Notes under the pieces: generated by a model | Seen by the model: only the letters and a program-made list of their open reading frames with translations | What the model was told of the DNA's origin: nothing | Database searches by the model: none | Made by a program: the position numbers and the translations under genes | Assembly (NCBI RefSeq): GCF_965363235.1 | Contig: NC_134838.1 | Location: 17,826,441 to 17,890,440 of the forward strand | DNA length: 64,000 nucleotides | DNA from: Mytilus galloprovincialis | Lineage: Eukaryota; Mollusca; Bivalvia; Mytilida; Mytilidae | Direction of reading: 5' to 3' | Shown here: positions 21,876 to 32,920 of the stretch, piece after piece | How positions within the stretch are numbered: position 1 is the first letter of the stretch | Layout of the letters: each line of letters begins with the position of its first letter

Positions 21876-22968
21876 GTGTGTGTATATGATCTCCATACGA
21901 AGCCACATATGAAGCCTGGGTTGGTAATTGATAATCGTAAACAGCAAATTAAAGTCAACACTGTTCTGAGTGGTTGTGCTAATATCCATAAAGGCAAGCC
22001 ACAGGGTTCTTTACTAGGGCCATTGTTGTTTAACATATTTATAAATTATATTTTTCTTTTTGTTAAAAGTGGTAGTTTACATAACTATGCAGATGATAAT
22101 ACTTTGTCTTTCTGTATTCCAGACTCTGATTTATTAATTTCAACTTTGGAATCTGAGTAAAAATATAAAAAAAAAATATTGAGTGGTTCCGGGTAAATAA
22201 AATGCAAGCAAATCCCGACAAGTTTCAAGTTTTGGCTGTTGGCAAAAAGACCTTTCACCTTTGACCATCTATATACATATTCAAAATTCGAACCTTACAT
22301 GTGAAAAAACAGTAACATTATTAGGCATTGAAATTGACCATCAGTTAAATTTTGATGTTCATGTCAGCTCAATCTGTAGGAGGGCATCAAAGCAATTATA
22401 TGTTTTTAAACGTTTAGGCTTAGTTTTGGTTAGACTTAGCAAACTTATTTTTTTCATACTTTTATTCTAAGTAATTTGATTTTTTCCCTTTGGTATGGCA
22501 TTTTTGCACTGAGAGAAATTCTAAAAAACTAGAAAAGGTGCAGGAAAGAGCACTTCGTTTCGTATATGAGGATTTTACCAGCTCCTATGAGGTCTTCTAA
22601 CTTACTGAAGCTAAGGTGCCCTCCGTGCAGATCAGACGGATAAAAACAATGGCTCTAGAAACTTTTAAGATTATAAACACTATGGCAGTCATCCTGTTTG
22701 CTTAAACAATTTGGTAAGTGTCAAAGAAATTTAAAAGTATTCTTTTCTCGCTGCATCGAATACCCATTGGTGACGACGGCTGATGTCTGCATAGCAGACA
22801 GATATGATCGGGTTGGTGTCTCTTTTACACATTTCCATTCTCAATTTTATTTCAGGTATGTAAATATTCTGGAAATTCCATAGGTAAAGCCAACCCATTA
22901 CGGTAAAAAAAAACTTTCAAATTTGCTGCTGCTACTTTATGGAACAGACTTCCAAACCATTTCAGGAT
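21876..22968 (+). mobile_element. Decayed LINE fragment (reverse transcriptase)
   Basis: Two frames carry reverse-transcriptase landmarks: KPQGSLLGPLLFNIFIN and NYADDNT (intact YADD box), then TVTLLGIEIDHQLNFDVHV and KVQERALRFVYEDF. The order matches the RT and post-RT part of a CR1/jockey-type non-LTR element. It is truncated at the 5' end, has several frame changes and stops, and is interrupted by an F3 repeat at about 22736-22860. Its 3' end merges into the 52-bp array. Confidence 0.85.
22736..22860 (+). repeat. F3 repeat inserted in the LINE
   Basis: Contains CGAATACCCATTGGTGACGA, GGGTTGGTGTCTCTTTTACA and CATTTCCATTCTCAATTTTA. It interrupts the LINE frame, so it arrived later. Confidence 0.65.
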
Positions 22969-23825
22969 TACATCCTTGTCCCTTGTTTTGTATAGTGTTG
23001 TACTGTGAATTGTAGTTGATTACATCGTTGTCACTTGTTTTGTATAGTGTTGTACGGTGAATTGTAGTAGATTAAATCATTGTCCATTGTTTTGTATAGT
23101 GTTGTACGGTGAATTGTAGTTAATTACATTATTGTCCCTTGTTTTATATAGTGTTGTACGATGAATTGTAGTTTATTACATCCTTGTCCCTTGTTTTGTA
23201 CAGTGTTGTACGGTGAATTGTAGTTGATGACATCATTGTCCCTTGTTTTGTATAGTGTTGTACGGTGAATTGTAGTTGATGACATCATTGTCCCTTGTTT
23301 TGTATAGTGTTATACGGTGAATAGTAAATGATTACATCCTTGTCCCTTGTTTTTCATTGTGTTGTACGGTGAATTGTAGTTGATTACATCCTTGTCCCTT
23401 GTTTTGTATAGTGTTGTACGGTGAATTGTAGTTGATGACATCATTGTCCCTTGTTTTGTATAGTGTTGTACGGTGAATTGTAGTTGATGACATCATTGTC
23501 CCTTGTTTTGTACAGTGTTGTACGGTGAATTGTAGTTGATGACATCATTGTCCCTTGTTTTGTATAGTGTTGTACGGTGAATTGTATAGTTAATGACATC
23601 ATATTGTTCACTTGTTTTGTATAGTGTTGTACGGTGAATAGTAAATGATTACATCCTTGTCCCTTGTTTTTCATTGTGTTGAACGGTGAATTGTAGTTGA
23701 TTACATCCTTGTCCCTTGTTTTTCATTGTGTTGAACGGTGAATTGTAGTTGATTACATCCTTGTCCCTTGTTTTTCATTGTGTTGTGCGGTGAATTGTAC
23801 TTTAATACATCCTCGTCCCTTGATC
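22969..23825. repeat. 52-bp minisatellite, about 16 copies
   Basis: Unit: GATTACATCCTTGTCCCTTG, then TTTTGTATAGTGTTGTACGG, then TGAATTGTAGTT. Variants (GACATCATTG, TTTTTCATTGTGTTG) are interspersed in blocks, as unequal exchange would produce. The first unit is continuous with the LINE 3' end, so the array probably amplified from LINE sequence. Confidence 0.9.
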
Positions 23826-24511
23826 TTTTAATTGATAGTTGTCCAATTTGCGAACATATCTAGAGAGACCTTTAGACACAGCATAAGCAACAATTTGAAG
23901 AAAAAAACGAAATCTTTTCCATATAGAACCAAAGAGCTTAGTACCACCCCCTCCCCCATCGAGGTTATTGATTTCCTAAATATATGTACTTTTCCAAAAA
24001 AAAAAAATCCCCGAACTTCACCATGCCAACAACAATGTTCCAAATACAATTTTTGCTTCGTTCTATTTCTTTTAAGTCATTGAACCTTCTCCTCCGTCTG
24101 CATTCTTGTAAAGGTTTAAAATTACAAGAGCCAAACTATAATTACTTTTTATTGCACATACAAAACTTAAATATCAGCTTGCACCCGCTCTCTCTGTTAT
24201 ACACAATCCGTACATAAATAAATTTCTTGAAATATAACTGTATAAAAAACACCATTTATATGTATATAAATAAAAATGTCTGGATTACACGTGTATGTGT
24301 TGGTGTAAACAATATTTCATTATGAATAATCATATACAAGTATAATTATAAACACATTCACAATTAGGATTCAGACACAAGCAACTCGTGATTATACTAA
24401 TCCGTCAAGCAACAAGGGCTTATTTTAATCCGTCTTCTAATCCGTGTATGTGTTCCCTGAGAATCGTTTTAAAAACACTAAATTACAAAACAATCCTAGT
24501 CCTTTTTTACA
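23826..24511. other. Intergenic DNA, probable 3' UTR of the carrier gene
   Basis: AT-rich with no conserved frame. The part next to 24512 should be the 3' UTR of the minus-strand SLC25 gene; TGCAATAAAAAG on that strand near 24150 is a possible polyadenylation signal. Confidence 0.35.
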
Positions 24512-24693
24512 TCAAACAGGATCCATCCCAACAGATCGTCTTAACTGTTCAAATATAAAGAATGATATAACAGTATGAGGACCAATTCTCATCCAGTTCG
24601 GTATAAACCCTTTATAAAGTCCTAAAAGTCCTTCTGTTTTAACAATCTTCACCAAACAATCGAACGTCCCCGTATAAACCTTCTCGTGGTGAT
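24512..24693 (-). CDS. SLC25 carrier, last exon
   Basis: Reads HHEKVYTGTFDCLVKIVKTE, then GLLGLYKGFIPNWMRIGPHT, and ends FEQLRRSVGMDPV with TGA at 24512-24514. Acceptor TTTCAG. This is the second half of the third carrier repeat. Confidence 0.88.
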
Positions 24694-27600
24694 CTGAAAA
24701 ACATAACAAATACCTAAAATTCCATATTGACCACACAACTTTCTTTATAATATAGATAATGTGTGGAATACCCATTTTATTTTGTTACTTATTTATTTAA
24801 TTGTGATAGTCACAATGATCATGTTATCCATAGTCCGAGATTACTCTTACGTCCAATGGCTGTTTTGACAGACAGGCTGGGGCAGCTTGTCTAGCAAAAC
24901 AGCCGTTGTACGTCAGTGTAATCTCGGAGCTTGTCTGGCAAAACAGCCGTTGGAAGTCAGAGTAATCTCGGACTGTTTGTTTGACAAAACAGCCGTTGGA
25001 TGTCAGAGTAATCTCGGACTTTCTGTTTGACAAAACAGCCGTTGAATGTCAGAATAATCTCGGATTGTTTGTTTGGCAACAGCCGTTATACGTCAGAGTA
25101 ATCTCGGATATTGTCCGGCAAAACAGCCGTTGGATGTCAGAGTAATCTCGAACTGTTTGTTATCTAGGGCTGTTTGTTTGGCAAAACAGCCGATGGACGT
25201 CAGAGTAATCTCGGACTAGCTATCAAATGATTACGGGGAAACGGGAATGATCATAAAATGTATAACTTGCTTTGCCATGTTTGTGCAGTGCTTACTGTTC
25301 TTTTCTTTTTGTAATGCATCAGAATCGAAATAACAGTACTGTAGTTGAAGAGTTGCCACCGTCAATTTTGATTTGACGGTCGCAAATCTCCGTTTTACTG
25401 TCTCCGCTACGCGTCGCCAGTAAAACTGCATTCGCGACCGTCAAATCTACAATTGACAGTGGCAACTCTTCAACTACAGTACTGTTATTCCTTAATTTTA
25501 GGTTTTATTGCATAAATATTTGTCTATGCTGAACATTGCATATGTTTGTATGTGTCCAGTTAAATTCTCTCTAGAGCTTACTAACAACACCGAATCTAAA
25601 TAAAGTTTTTGCATTGTTAAACATCCATGTTCGGTAAATCAATTTTGTAACAAAAGAAATCATAAAAGTTTTTCAGGAATACTTTAACACATTGTGCAAT
25701 ATTTATAATTGTTTGTGACAATAAACTAAATATCATCACAACATTTACAGATATATATAAAGAATAAATAACCGACAAACATAAAGAAAAAATGCCCTAT
25801 GGACATGCAACTCTTATATTTGGAACAACGGAAGTATGTATTACATACTATATTACAAGTACCCCGGTACGTAAATTTATACTTTAATGCCATGTAACGA
25901 AGTGTCATGGGAATTATAAAATATACTATAGATAATCAAACAACTAGGAAAGTAATAGTGCTTCTTACGTTCATATTTCTGGTTCATGATTCTGGTTTTG
26001 ACGACATCTACTGGCGAGGTAGTAAGTGCAGCCATGAAACCAGCTACCATAGATGATATAATATGTAAAAGTGGCCCTTCGTCCATCCATTTCAAGTTTA
26101 GTATCGTGTGTTTAGTATGGTCATAGCTTGGGATCTATATATGGAGAGAGAGAATAAAACATGAAAAGCAGTGAACTAGCAGTTGGTAGTAGCATAACTC
26201 TGTTTTGAGTGTCTTTTCTTCCACTAATATATCCTGCATTTGTTTATTTCTTGAAAGAATTTTACAAGAGACATTAAAACTTCATGATTTTAGCAAACAG
26301 TTTATGACGTCTGCACACAAGATCCGTAGGCTGGTACTGATTGATACTATATAGTCTCCCTATTGGAGAACATGATGAATTCATTAGTTGAAATGACATT
26401 GGACTAACTTTAATTTATTTATTTTTTGTTTTGCTTATAGCTTCGTGCATATCTGTATCAATCATCACACGAACTACAAAATTATCGTCTGCAAGCTTTC
26501 ATCTAGAATGTACAAATCATTCAAGGACGATCTATTAAGCTGGGGTCACACATTCACGATTTTTACTACCATCCTTGACAGGACCATTCCCGATTAAAAT
26601 TTATTAAAAGTCTGATCAAGATCCTGTGAATCGTGGATGGAAATTCAAACTTTAATTAAAATTTGTAAAAAAAAATAATTTGATCACAACAACAATCAGA
26701 TAGTGTTCAGGAAGCGTCGATATTCAGCCGTTTCCAAAAGAATATGTCCCGATAATCCCGTTCTAAATCCGCTTCTAATCCGATTCGTATTTTTCGCCAG
26801 GTAAAATTCGACCGAGCCTGTCACCACAGCGTCCCGACTCTACCGAATGTAATACGACAGAGATCAGACAGTGACCAGACAGTGAACCGACGCTGACGGA
26901 AGTTATCCGTTCGAAAACTGTCGGCATATTCGGGATGATCAGGTACTGTCGGAACGTAATCCTATCACGGTCCGCTCTATCGCATTGCAAACGGCTTTGT
27001 TTGGTCTCAGTCGTATTGTATTCTGTAATTGTCGGGACTCTGACGTGAGTATCATTGACGAATTTCGTATTAATAACGGGACTGTTTCGGAACGGTTTCG
27101 GCAAAAAACGGTTCGCAATCGACAAGATCTGGATGCAATCTTGACTCAATCGGCAGAAAAACAGCTATGAAAAAATACTCCAGATCATTTCCGTTCCACA
27201 GGACACCGTCCAGAATACACAAAACATTGTTCGAAATTCGATCCGATACAGCAGAATCTGTCACGACATAGCCACGATTGTAATCCGACTAGACAAAATC
27301 GGCTGAGTTGCCCCGAATGTTACGGGTCGCACCTAACTGTCGGGGTGCTTTACCGAACTATTCGGACCCTTCCCGACCCGCAGGAATCTGTTACGAACTA
27401 AAACGACTGCGTTCAGACAATGATAGGACATTCCAGATAATTGAGGATACTAATCCGACTTTTTCACTTTTCGTGTCGTATTGCTCTGCTTTCGTGTCAT
27501 ATTGTTTTGCTCTTCATGGGCCCTTTAATTGGAATAAAAATATCTTATCTTATCTTATCTTATCTTATCCCTTATAAGTGACACCCTATGAGACCGTATG

Positions 27601-29349
27601 GGGTTACAGTAGGACAACCGGATGTGCCTTTTCGGCCAAAATGTGATTCGGCGGCGCTCAGTAGTCCTACGCCGTTAGTAGATTTCATAGGGCCGGGTTC
27701 CTGACGCGTTAATGGTGACGTCATCTATCGATATTGTTGTGTTTCATTGTTTATTTTTCAACATAACGCAGCAGAAAAAGTCCAGCGTGCGATAAATTCG
27801 TTATACGGTTAACTACTGACCTCCTACGGACCATAGAGGGTGAATAAAATCCATATGGGATTCGGCCTCCGGCCTCGCCCCCTATGAATTTTACTAACCC
27901 TCTATGGATCCGTATGGGGTCAGTAGCGAACCATATAACTTATAGGATATGCCTTTTTATCCTATCTGCCGTGGTATTTGCTAAAAAATACTCTATCCGA
28001 CTGGACGCTTGAAACGTCACGATCATCAATGCGTTTTTATACGTTAACATTCGGTGTAATTAAACAGATATATCATGTAAAGGAGGGATATTTGCGAAAA
28101 ATTCCAGTCTTGATAATGAATTCCCCTCGCCTTGCGGCTCGGGAAATTTACCATTTTCTCGACTGGTATTTTTTGCAAATACCCCTCCTTAATATGAAAT
28201 ATATATCTTTTCAAAACTCCATCTAATGAACCATCGAGGTAACCTCCGAAGAATGCCGACGGTTAAAACCCGATATATATAATGTAAATAGAAATAGAAA
28301 GCGAACTCGTGTAATTTGATTTTTCTATGTTTGTTTTATTTCATATTGTAAGTGAACATATATGTTAATCATTGTTTTTATCTTTATAAGAATGAGTCTT
28401 TTTGAAAACTCTAGCTAAGGAATTAAACTGAAGTTCACATGAATGCGGATTCAAATAGGATGAATTATTCACTTGCAAGGAAATGATTCATTATCGATGT
28501 ATCTTACCTTGTTCTGACAAATTTAACCATACTGTTAATTATTGTATCACTCTTTCCCTTTAATTAATGATTGAATATAACAAAAAATCATATTTTTTTT
28601 TAAAATATATAGATCTCGCAGATATAGTGTCCCTTGAAATATATCTCGTGGCTAGTGCCCCTTTAAAAATGAACAAAAAAAAAAAATCTGGACGAACAGC
28701 AAAGCCTATACAAGCCTTATCCAAGATGGATTGAAAAAAATATCTCTACACTAAAATATTTCTGATAAACTATCACGTTCAGGCCGAGAGCCGGTAATCC
28801 CCCTTTTTGAATTAAAAAGAAATTTAAATGAATAGTTTACATCTGAAAAAGTAGTCACAAGAGTCAACTGAAATCATGTTGTGCCTACTTTAATATGAAT
28901 GCACATTGCATGTGCTCAGTCATGTCAGTGGTAAGTCGTTCCCTGGTAAATCTATAATTCTATAAAAGATGAGGCTATATCGAGGGCTATATAGATCAAT
29001 AATAACACTAATACTTAAGCACATATATAATGCATCCGATTATAGTTTACACACACATACAGTTATAATGACATGTATAAACATTTTATTTACCATGCAA
29101 GAGTATACATACACATCATAATACACTAATCATTATAAAACATGCGAGAAAAAGAGTGTTCGTTGAAAATACACAATACTAGACAAAGAAATAAAATAAA
29201 ACATGCATGAGCGATATAGGATATTATTTCAGTTTTCCTATAACGTGTATATATACATTATTTATATAATAATATATACTGTTACCTGTAGCGCCACACA
29301 TATTGGAAACACCTGCTAATAAAAATCTCCATTTGTCCTCGTTCTTCAT
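24512..29349 (-). CDS. SLC25 mitochondrial carrier, UCP-like; first and last two exons visible
   Basis: Mitochondrial inner-membrane solute carrier. Exons found: 29286-29349 (MKNEDKWRFLLAGVSNMCGA, first membrane helix), 25969-26134 (end of repeat 2 and start of repeat 3, with SPVDVVKTRIMNQ, the carrier signature PxDxxKxR) and 24512-24693 (GLYKGFIPNWMRIGPHTVI, last helix). The last two join in phase. Compared with the usual length of about 300 residues, 150-175 residues between the first and penultimate exons are missing, and I cannot find them in 26135-29285. That interval is filled with mobile DNA. The closest recall is the UCP/ucpB-like and dicarboxylate-type branch; the substrate is not determined. 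Deletion in this haplotype, an assembly gap or a pseudogene are all possible. Confidence 0.75.
24831..25218. mobile_element. MITE with TA duplication whose interior is a tandem array of its own end
   Basis: Left end TAGTCCGAGATTACTCTTAC, right end the inverse, CTCGGACTA, with TA at both edges as in Tc1/mariner-type insertions. The interior consists of about six further, directly repeated copies of the right-end unit (AAAACAGCCGTTGGATGTCA, then GAGTAATCTCGGAC), each about 55-65 bp. Lies in the last intron of the carrier gene. Confidence 0.8.
25329..25489. repeat. 161-bp hairpin element with CpG-rich loop
   Basis: The arms (25329-25400 and 25418-25489) are inverse over about 72 bp with few mismatches; they begin AATAACAGTACTGTAGTTGA. 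The loop is TCTCCGCTACGCGTCGC. No target duplication is evident. In the carrier intron. Confidence 0.85.
25969..26134 (-). CDS. SLC25 carrier, penultimate exon
   Basis: Fifty-five codons plus one base: IPSYDHTKHTILNLKWMDEG, then PLLHIISSMVAGFMAALTTS and PVDVVKTRIMNQKYE. Acceptor TATATAG, donor GTAAGA. PVDVVKTR is the third-repeat carrier signature. Confidence 0.88.
26527..27572. mobile_element. CpG-rich repeat segment with a TATCT tail
   Basis: A roughly 1-kb block, much richer in CG dinucleotides than its surroundings. It starts near CTGGGGTCACACATTCACGA and ends with GGCCCTTTAATTGGAATAAA and then five or six TATCT units (27540-27570). A short-repeat tail after 'aataaaa' is typical of the 3' end of non-LTR elements or their SINE partners. 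Open frames here (for example 26775-27149 minus) have no protein-like features. The family is not recognised. Confidence 0.5.
27580..27944 (-). mobile_element. Palindrome-bearing element P, copy B
   Basis: Reverse-orientation relative of 35104-35415. Shared blocks include CCATACGGTCTCATAGGG, ACGCGTTAATGGTGACGTC, ACAATGAAACACAACAA (inverse) and a hairpin. This copy has about 60 extra bases (around GGCCGAAAAGGCACATCCGG on its own strand). Its ends look like short inverted repeats (CTTATAAGT and ACTTATAGG). Non-coding. Confidence 0.75.
27800..27939. repeat. Hairpin core of element P, copy B
   Basis: Arms of about 60 bp from GTTATACGGTTAACTACTGA to CAGTAGCGAACCATATAAC, each containing CTATGGATCCGTA or its relative. 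The loop contains TTCGGCCTCCGGCCTCGCC. Some arm differences are compensated by pairs, others are not. Confidence 0.8.
28066..28209. repeat. 144-bp hairpin element with CpG-rich loop
   Basis: Arms contain AGGAGGGATATTTGCGAAAA and the inverse of CAAATACCCCTCCT; stem similarity about 80% over 60 bp. The loop is CCTCGCCTTGCGGCTCGG. The arms are unrelated in sequence to those of element P or the 25329 hairpin, yet the architecture is the same. Confidence 0.8.
28210..29285. other. Interval in the carrier gene without visible exon
   Basis: Searched on the minus strand for the missing carrier repeats (PxDxxKxR and LYKG-type motifs); none found. AT-rich, with GATATAGTGTCCCTTGAAAT near 28617, which may be a repeat fragment. 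Confidence 0.4.
29286..29349 (-). CDS. SLC25 carrier, first exon
   Basis: ATG AAG AAC GAG leads into MKNEDKWRFLLAGVSNMCGA and T, with GTAACA donor in phase 1. The run WRFLLAGVSNMCGA matches the start of the first carrier helix. Linked to the exons at 24.5-26.1 kb by family logic and strand, not by continuous sequence. Confidence 0.65.
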
Positions 29350-30378
29350 AGTTATTAAATTTCCTTGATTAACACTTATTTTATGACCTATCTTCGTTCT
29401 ACACTAGTTTATTTTCCTTTTCGTCATCTTACGTTATTTAATCTTATTTGACGCATCATTGACTGTTATAAAAATAGTGTTTAACGATGCATGTAGCCTC
29501 AAGTATAGATGTATTTTTATAGAGAAATTGATTTAACATGTCTTAACTACACTAAAATAATAACAAACACAAAGCAATGCATTTAGCCGTGCAGACGTGC
29601 TTTTGAAAACATGACAGTACATTAATTAGTGATCACAACAGGAAATGTACATATGATACATGTATGGAGAAAAAACAAACATAATTATTCATGTTGTGAA
29701 CAAATAAAATACTCAAGTTATCTCTCTTTAAGGAGGCTCGAGCTAGGGTATAAAAATTTCAGAAAAAAATCAAACATTTGTTTTTCATTACAAATTTTAT
29801 TTATTTCCTTTTGTAGTTGTTACTTTATCATATGGTACAAAAATCATTCAAAACAATCAATTCGTGTTGGCCCCAGATGACTTCAAAAATGTATACATCA
29901 TTGAAAAAGTTCCAAATTATCTCCCTTTGGTGGAAAAATGCCATTTTTTGGCTCTAAAATTGAAATATCTTTTTCAACTCATCGGTGACCTATCTTTTTT
30001 AATATAATTTCCATATAAGCTGTACTTAAACTAAATTATTGTAAAATTTTAGCGATTTCTGTAATAAATTTCTTTTTTTTTCTTTCGATATTACCTTTAT
30101 TTCTCCTATTACTTCAACAGAAAAAAACCGCCTTTACACAAATGTATGCTTCTTTCGAAGGCAGATTGTGAGCGCAAATGAACGGTGACCCTACTTTTTT
30201 ATTTTATTTTTCTATTAACTATAAGATAAAGTTCATTTATAGAAAAATATAGAGAAATCCTATATAAATGATTTAGACCCGCGAACCCCCTTAAGGTTCT
30301 CCAACTTCGTGCTTGATTCATGTGATTGGTCTTTAATCATTTATTTTATTCGAGCGTCATATAATACGAGTCTGTTGT

Positions 30379-30435
30379 AGGCTTTTAATTTTCACAGTAC
30401 GTTAATTAGACTACTGTGAAAATAATCAAAAGCCT
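30379..30435. repeat. 57-bp hairpin
   Basis: Arms AGGCTTTTAATTTTCACAGT and the inverse of ACTGTGAAAATAATCAAAAG; loop about 10 bases (ACGTTAATTA region). Similar to a foldback remnant; no flanking duplication seen. Confidence 0.6.
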
Positions 30436-30473
30436 GGTATATTTTATGAATTTTATTTTAACTATATAGAAGG

Positions 30474-30886
30474 GGGCGGGCCTATATATATATATAGCCC
30501 CCTATTGGAGAGGAGTTTACAGATCTACACGGGGCTGAAAAAGAGAGGGCCGGGCCTATATATATATAGCCCCCTATTGGAGAGGAGCTTACAGATCTAC
30601 ACGGGGCTGAAAAAGAGAGGGCCGGGCCTATATATATATAGCCCCCTATTGGAGAGGAGCTTAATTACAGATCTACACGGGGCTGAAAAAGAGAGGGCCG
30701 GGCCTATATATATATAGCCCCCTATTGTAGAGGAGCTTACAAATCTACACGGGGCTGAAAAAGAGAGGGCCGGGCCTATATATATATAGCCCCCTATTGG
30801 AGAGGAGCTTACAGATCTACATATATATATATAGCCCCCTATTGGAGAGGAGCTTACAGATCTACACGGGGCTGAAAAAGAGAGGC
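30474..30886. repeat. Minisatellite, about 70-75 bp unit, six copies
   Basis: Unit: TATATATAGCCCCCTATTGG, AGAGGAGCTTACAGATCTAC, then ACGGGGCTGAAAAAGAGAGG and GCCGGGCC. One unit lacks its second half (near 30820). Copies are nearly identical, so recent. A 70-residue open frame runs through it only because of the repeat. Confidence 0.9.
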
Positions 30887-31051
30887 GAAAGATAACAAAA
30901 TGAAATTAATTCCAATTCATAAGTCGACTAAACTGACAACGCCATGGTAAAAAAAAGAGAAAAGAACCATAGACTAACAAACGTATACCAAAACACAACA
31001 TACTTTCGTAATAGAAAGCAGATCCTACTCCAAATGTGGCTCCGTCGTGTC

Positions 31052-31418
31052 ACGGTGGAATAGTGAAATAGAAGTCAATACGTTCTTGCTAAATCCTGTG
31101 TCGCTTTGAAGGCGTCATGGTTGTCATCCTCAGCCTAAGCAATGTGTTACTGTAATTTGGATTTCAAAATGACTGAGCGACGTTTTTTCGACGCACTAGT
31201 CAACTCCACTATAGCGAATCACATGACTTTGACAATCAGTTAATTCCAGCGGAAAATATCTTTATAAGTGAAGAATTGTCCCATAAAAATTAAATACTGG
31301 AGTACACGCGAAATGGCAAGTTCACGAAGTTTTGTCTGATTAATCATTTTACAAAAAAAAGTCCAAGCAAGGGGGTTGTTCGCCCTCTACGACCCCTCTC
31401 TGGATCCGCCACTGCTAC
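31052..31418 (+). repeat. Interspersed repeat F6, copy 1
   Basis: Runs from GGTGGAATAGTGAAATAGAA to CCTCTCTGGATCCGCCAC and is matched, inverted, at 59940-60313 over its whole length at about 85-90%. Shared landmarks: AATCCTGTGTCGCTTTGAAG, ATCCTCAGCCTA, GCGAATCACATGACTTTGA. Non-coding. Confidence 0.8.
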
Positions 31419-31711
31419 GAGTAGTATCGGGCCGTTTCAACACAGATTGATCGACGGGGCAAAATTGTAGCGAGCAAAACTTTTTTTATCTAGCTTTTTC
31501 TTCAAAATATCTTAATTTTACAAGCTCAGATAACTAAAATCAGAGACACACTCTAGAATGAAGCTAACATTTAACCCCGCCGCATGTTTGCGCTTGTCCA
31601 AAGTCAGGAGCCTCTGGCCTTTGTTAGTCTTGTATTATTTTAATTTTAGTTTCTTGTGTACAATTTGGAGTTTAGTATGGCGTTCATTATCACTAAACTA
31701 GTATATATTTG

Positions 31712-31865
31712 TTTAGGGGCCAGCCAAAGGATGCCTCCGGGTGCGGGAATTTCTCGCTACATTGAAGACCTGTTGGTGACCTGCTGTTTTTTTTTTTCTT
31801 TTTTTTTTTCGGTCGGGTTGTTGTCTCTTTGACACATTCCCCATTTCCATTCTCAATTTTATTCT
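31712..31865 (+). repeat. Interspersed repeat F3, copy 3
   Basis: GGGTGCGGGAATTTCTCGCT, ACATTGAAGACCTGTTGGTG, a T-run, then GGTCGGGTTGTTGTCTCTTT and CCATTTCCATTCTCAATTTT. The best-preserved of the three copies. Confidence 0.75.
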
Positions 31866-32357
31866 AAACGAACTGTTTCAGTCAGTCTATACATCAGAAA
31901 CAAATTAGCCTATTATACCAGATAAAGGGATAAGCCCTCATCCAAATACTATTTTTAAACTTTTAATTCAAAAGTATAACATATCTTTAAAAAAAAAAGA
32001 AAGGAGACATATCTACATAGACTGTTACCTCTATCACATAATTACGATTAGCACAATAAGTACTGTAGGCTGTTTGAAGAATCGCCAAGCAGGTATGCTA
32101 CTTCAAAGTCATCTAAATCATCATCCGACGATAAAAAAAGGACTTCGGTATAATTTCGCTTGCATGAGCTAGGTGCAAAATTTTGCAAAGAAATGAAGTA
32201 CGAATCTTGCATTATTCAGATTAAAATTTGTATTACCAAATTTAAATCTTACGGAATAAATTAATCTGACTGATAATCTCCGATCTGCGCAGCTACTCAC
32301 ACACACTGATTTGTACAACTGATTATTGCACTGAATTTCCCTATTTTGGTTCATTTT

Positions 32358-32600
32358 TAGCTCACCTGGCCCGAAGGACCAAGTGAGCTTTTCTCATCAC
32401 TTGTCGTCCGTCGTCCATTGTCGTCGTCCGTCGTCCATTGTCGTCGTCCGTCGTCGTCGTTAACATTTTACATTTTAAACTTCTTCTAGTAGAGAACCAC
32501 TGAATGGAATGAAACCAAACATGGCATGAATGTTCCTTGAGACTTGAGAGCCTCTAGTTGTAAATAGCATGCAACAGTAAACAATCCGAAGAAAGAAGGA
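32358..32600 (+). repeat. Interspersed repeat with GTCGTCCGTC tract
   Basis: Begins AGCTCACCTGGCCCGAAGGA and CCAAGTGAGCTTTTCTCATC, then a CGTCCGTCGTCCATTGTCGT microsatellite and GAGAACCACTGAATGGAATG. This start is one I recall as very common in bivalve DNA. AGCTCAC and GTGAGCT form a small inverted pair. Confidence 0.65.
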
Positions 32601-32920
32601 ATGGTGAAAGTGTGTTATGGTTTCCAAAATGTTGACATTCTAGATATGAACACTGAAGCTCTATTTTTTTTTAAAGTGAAAGACCGGCAATTGAATAAAT
32701 TTGAATAAATTTAAACAAAAAATTATATATAGATTAATTAATCTACCATAAATTTATGAATCTAAATTTTATCTGAGGCATAATAACATAACGTTCAGTT
32801 TAGAAACAATGCTGAACATTATTTAGCATTATCGACATGTCACTCCACCAACTGAGAGACGTCTCGTCCTCAATGCTCTTCAATTTCGTACTTTATTTGG
32901 CCTTTTAAACTTTTTTGGAT

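Noticed and set aside
22261-22470. 69-residue frame as a host gene
   Set aside because: It is the post-RT part of the decayed LINE (LLGIEIDHQLNF).
23441-23674. 77-residue minus-strand frame with repeated VQHYTKQ
   Set aside because: Translation of the 52-bp minisatellite.
26775-27149. 124-residue open frame on the minus strand
   Set aside because: It lies in the CpG-rich repeat block, overlaps other frames of similar length on both strands, and has no domain or splice support.
30505-30717. 70-residue open frame with repeated residues MERSLQIYTGLKKR
   Set aside because: It is the translation of the 70-75 bp minisatellite; the repetition is at DNA level and no gene context exists.
32400-32460. 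Regular GTCGTCCGTC spacing that could suggest a CRISPR-like or regulatory array
   Set aside because: It is a trinucleotide-type tract inside a common bivalve interspersed repeat; no spacers and no regular unit length.
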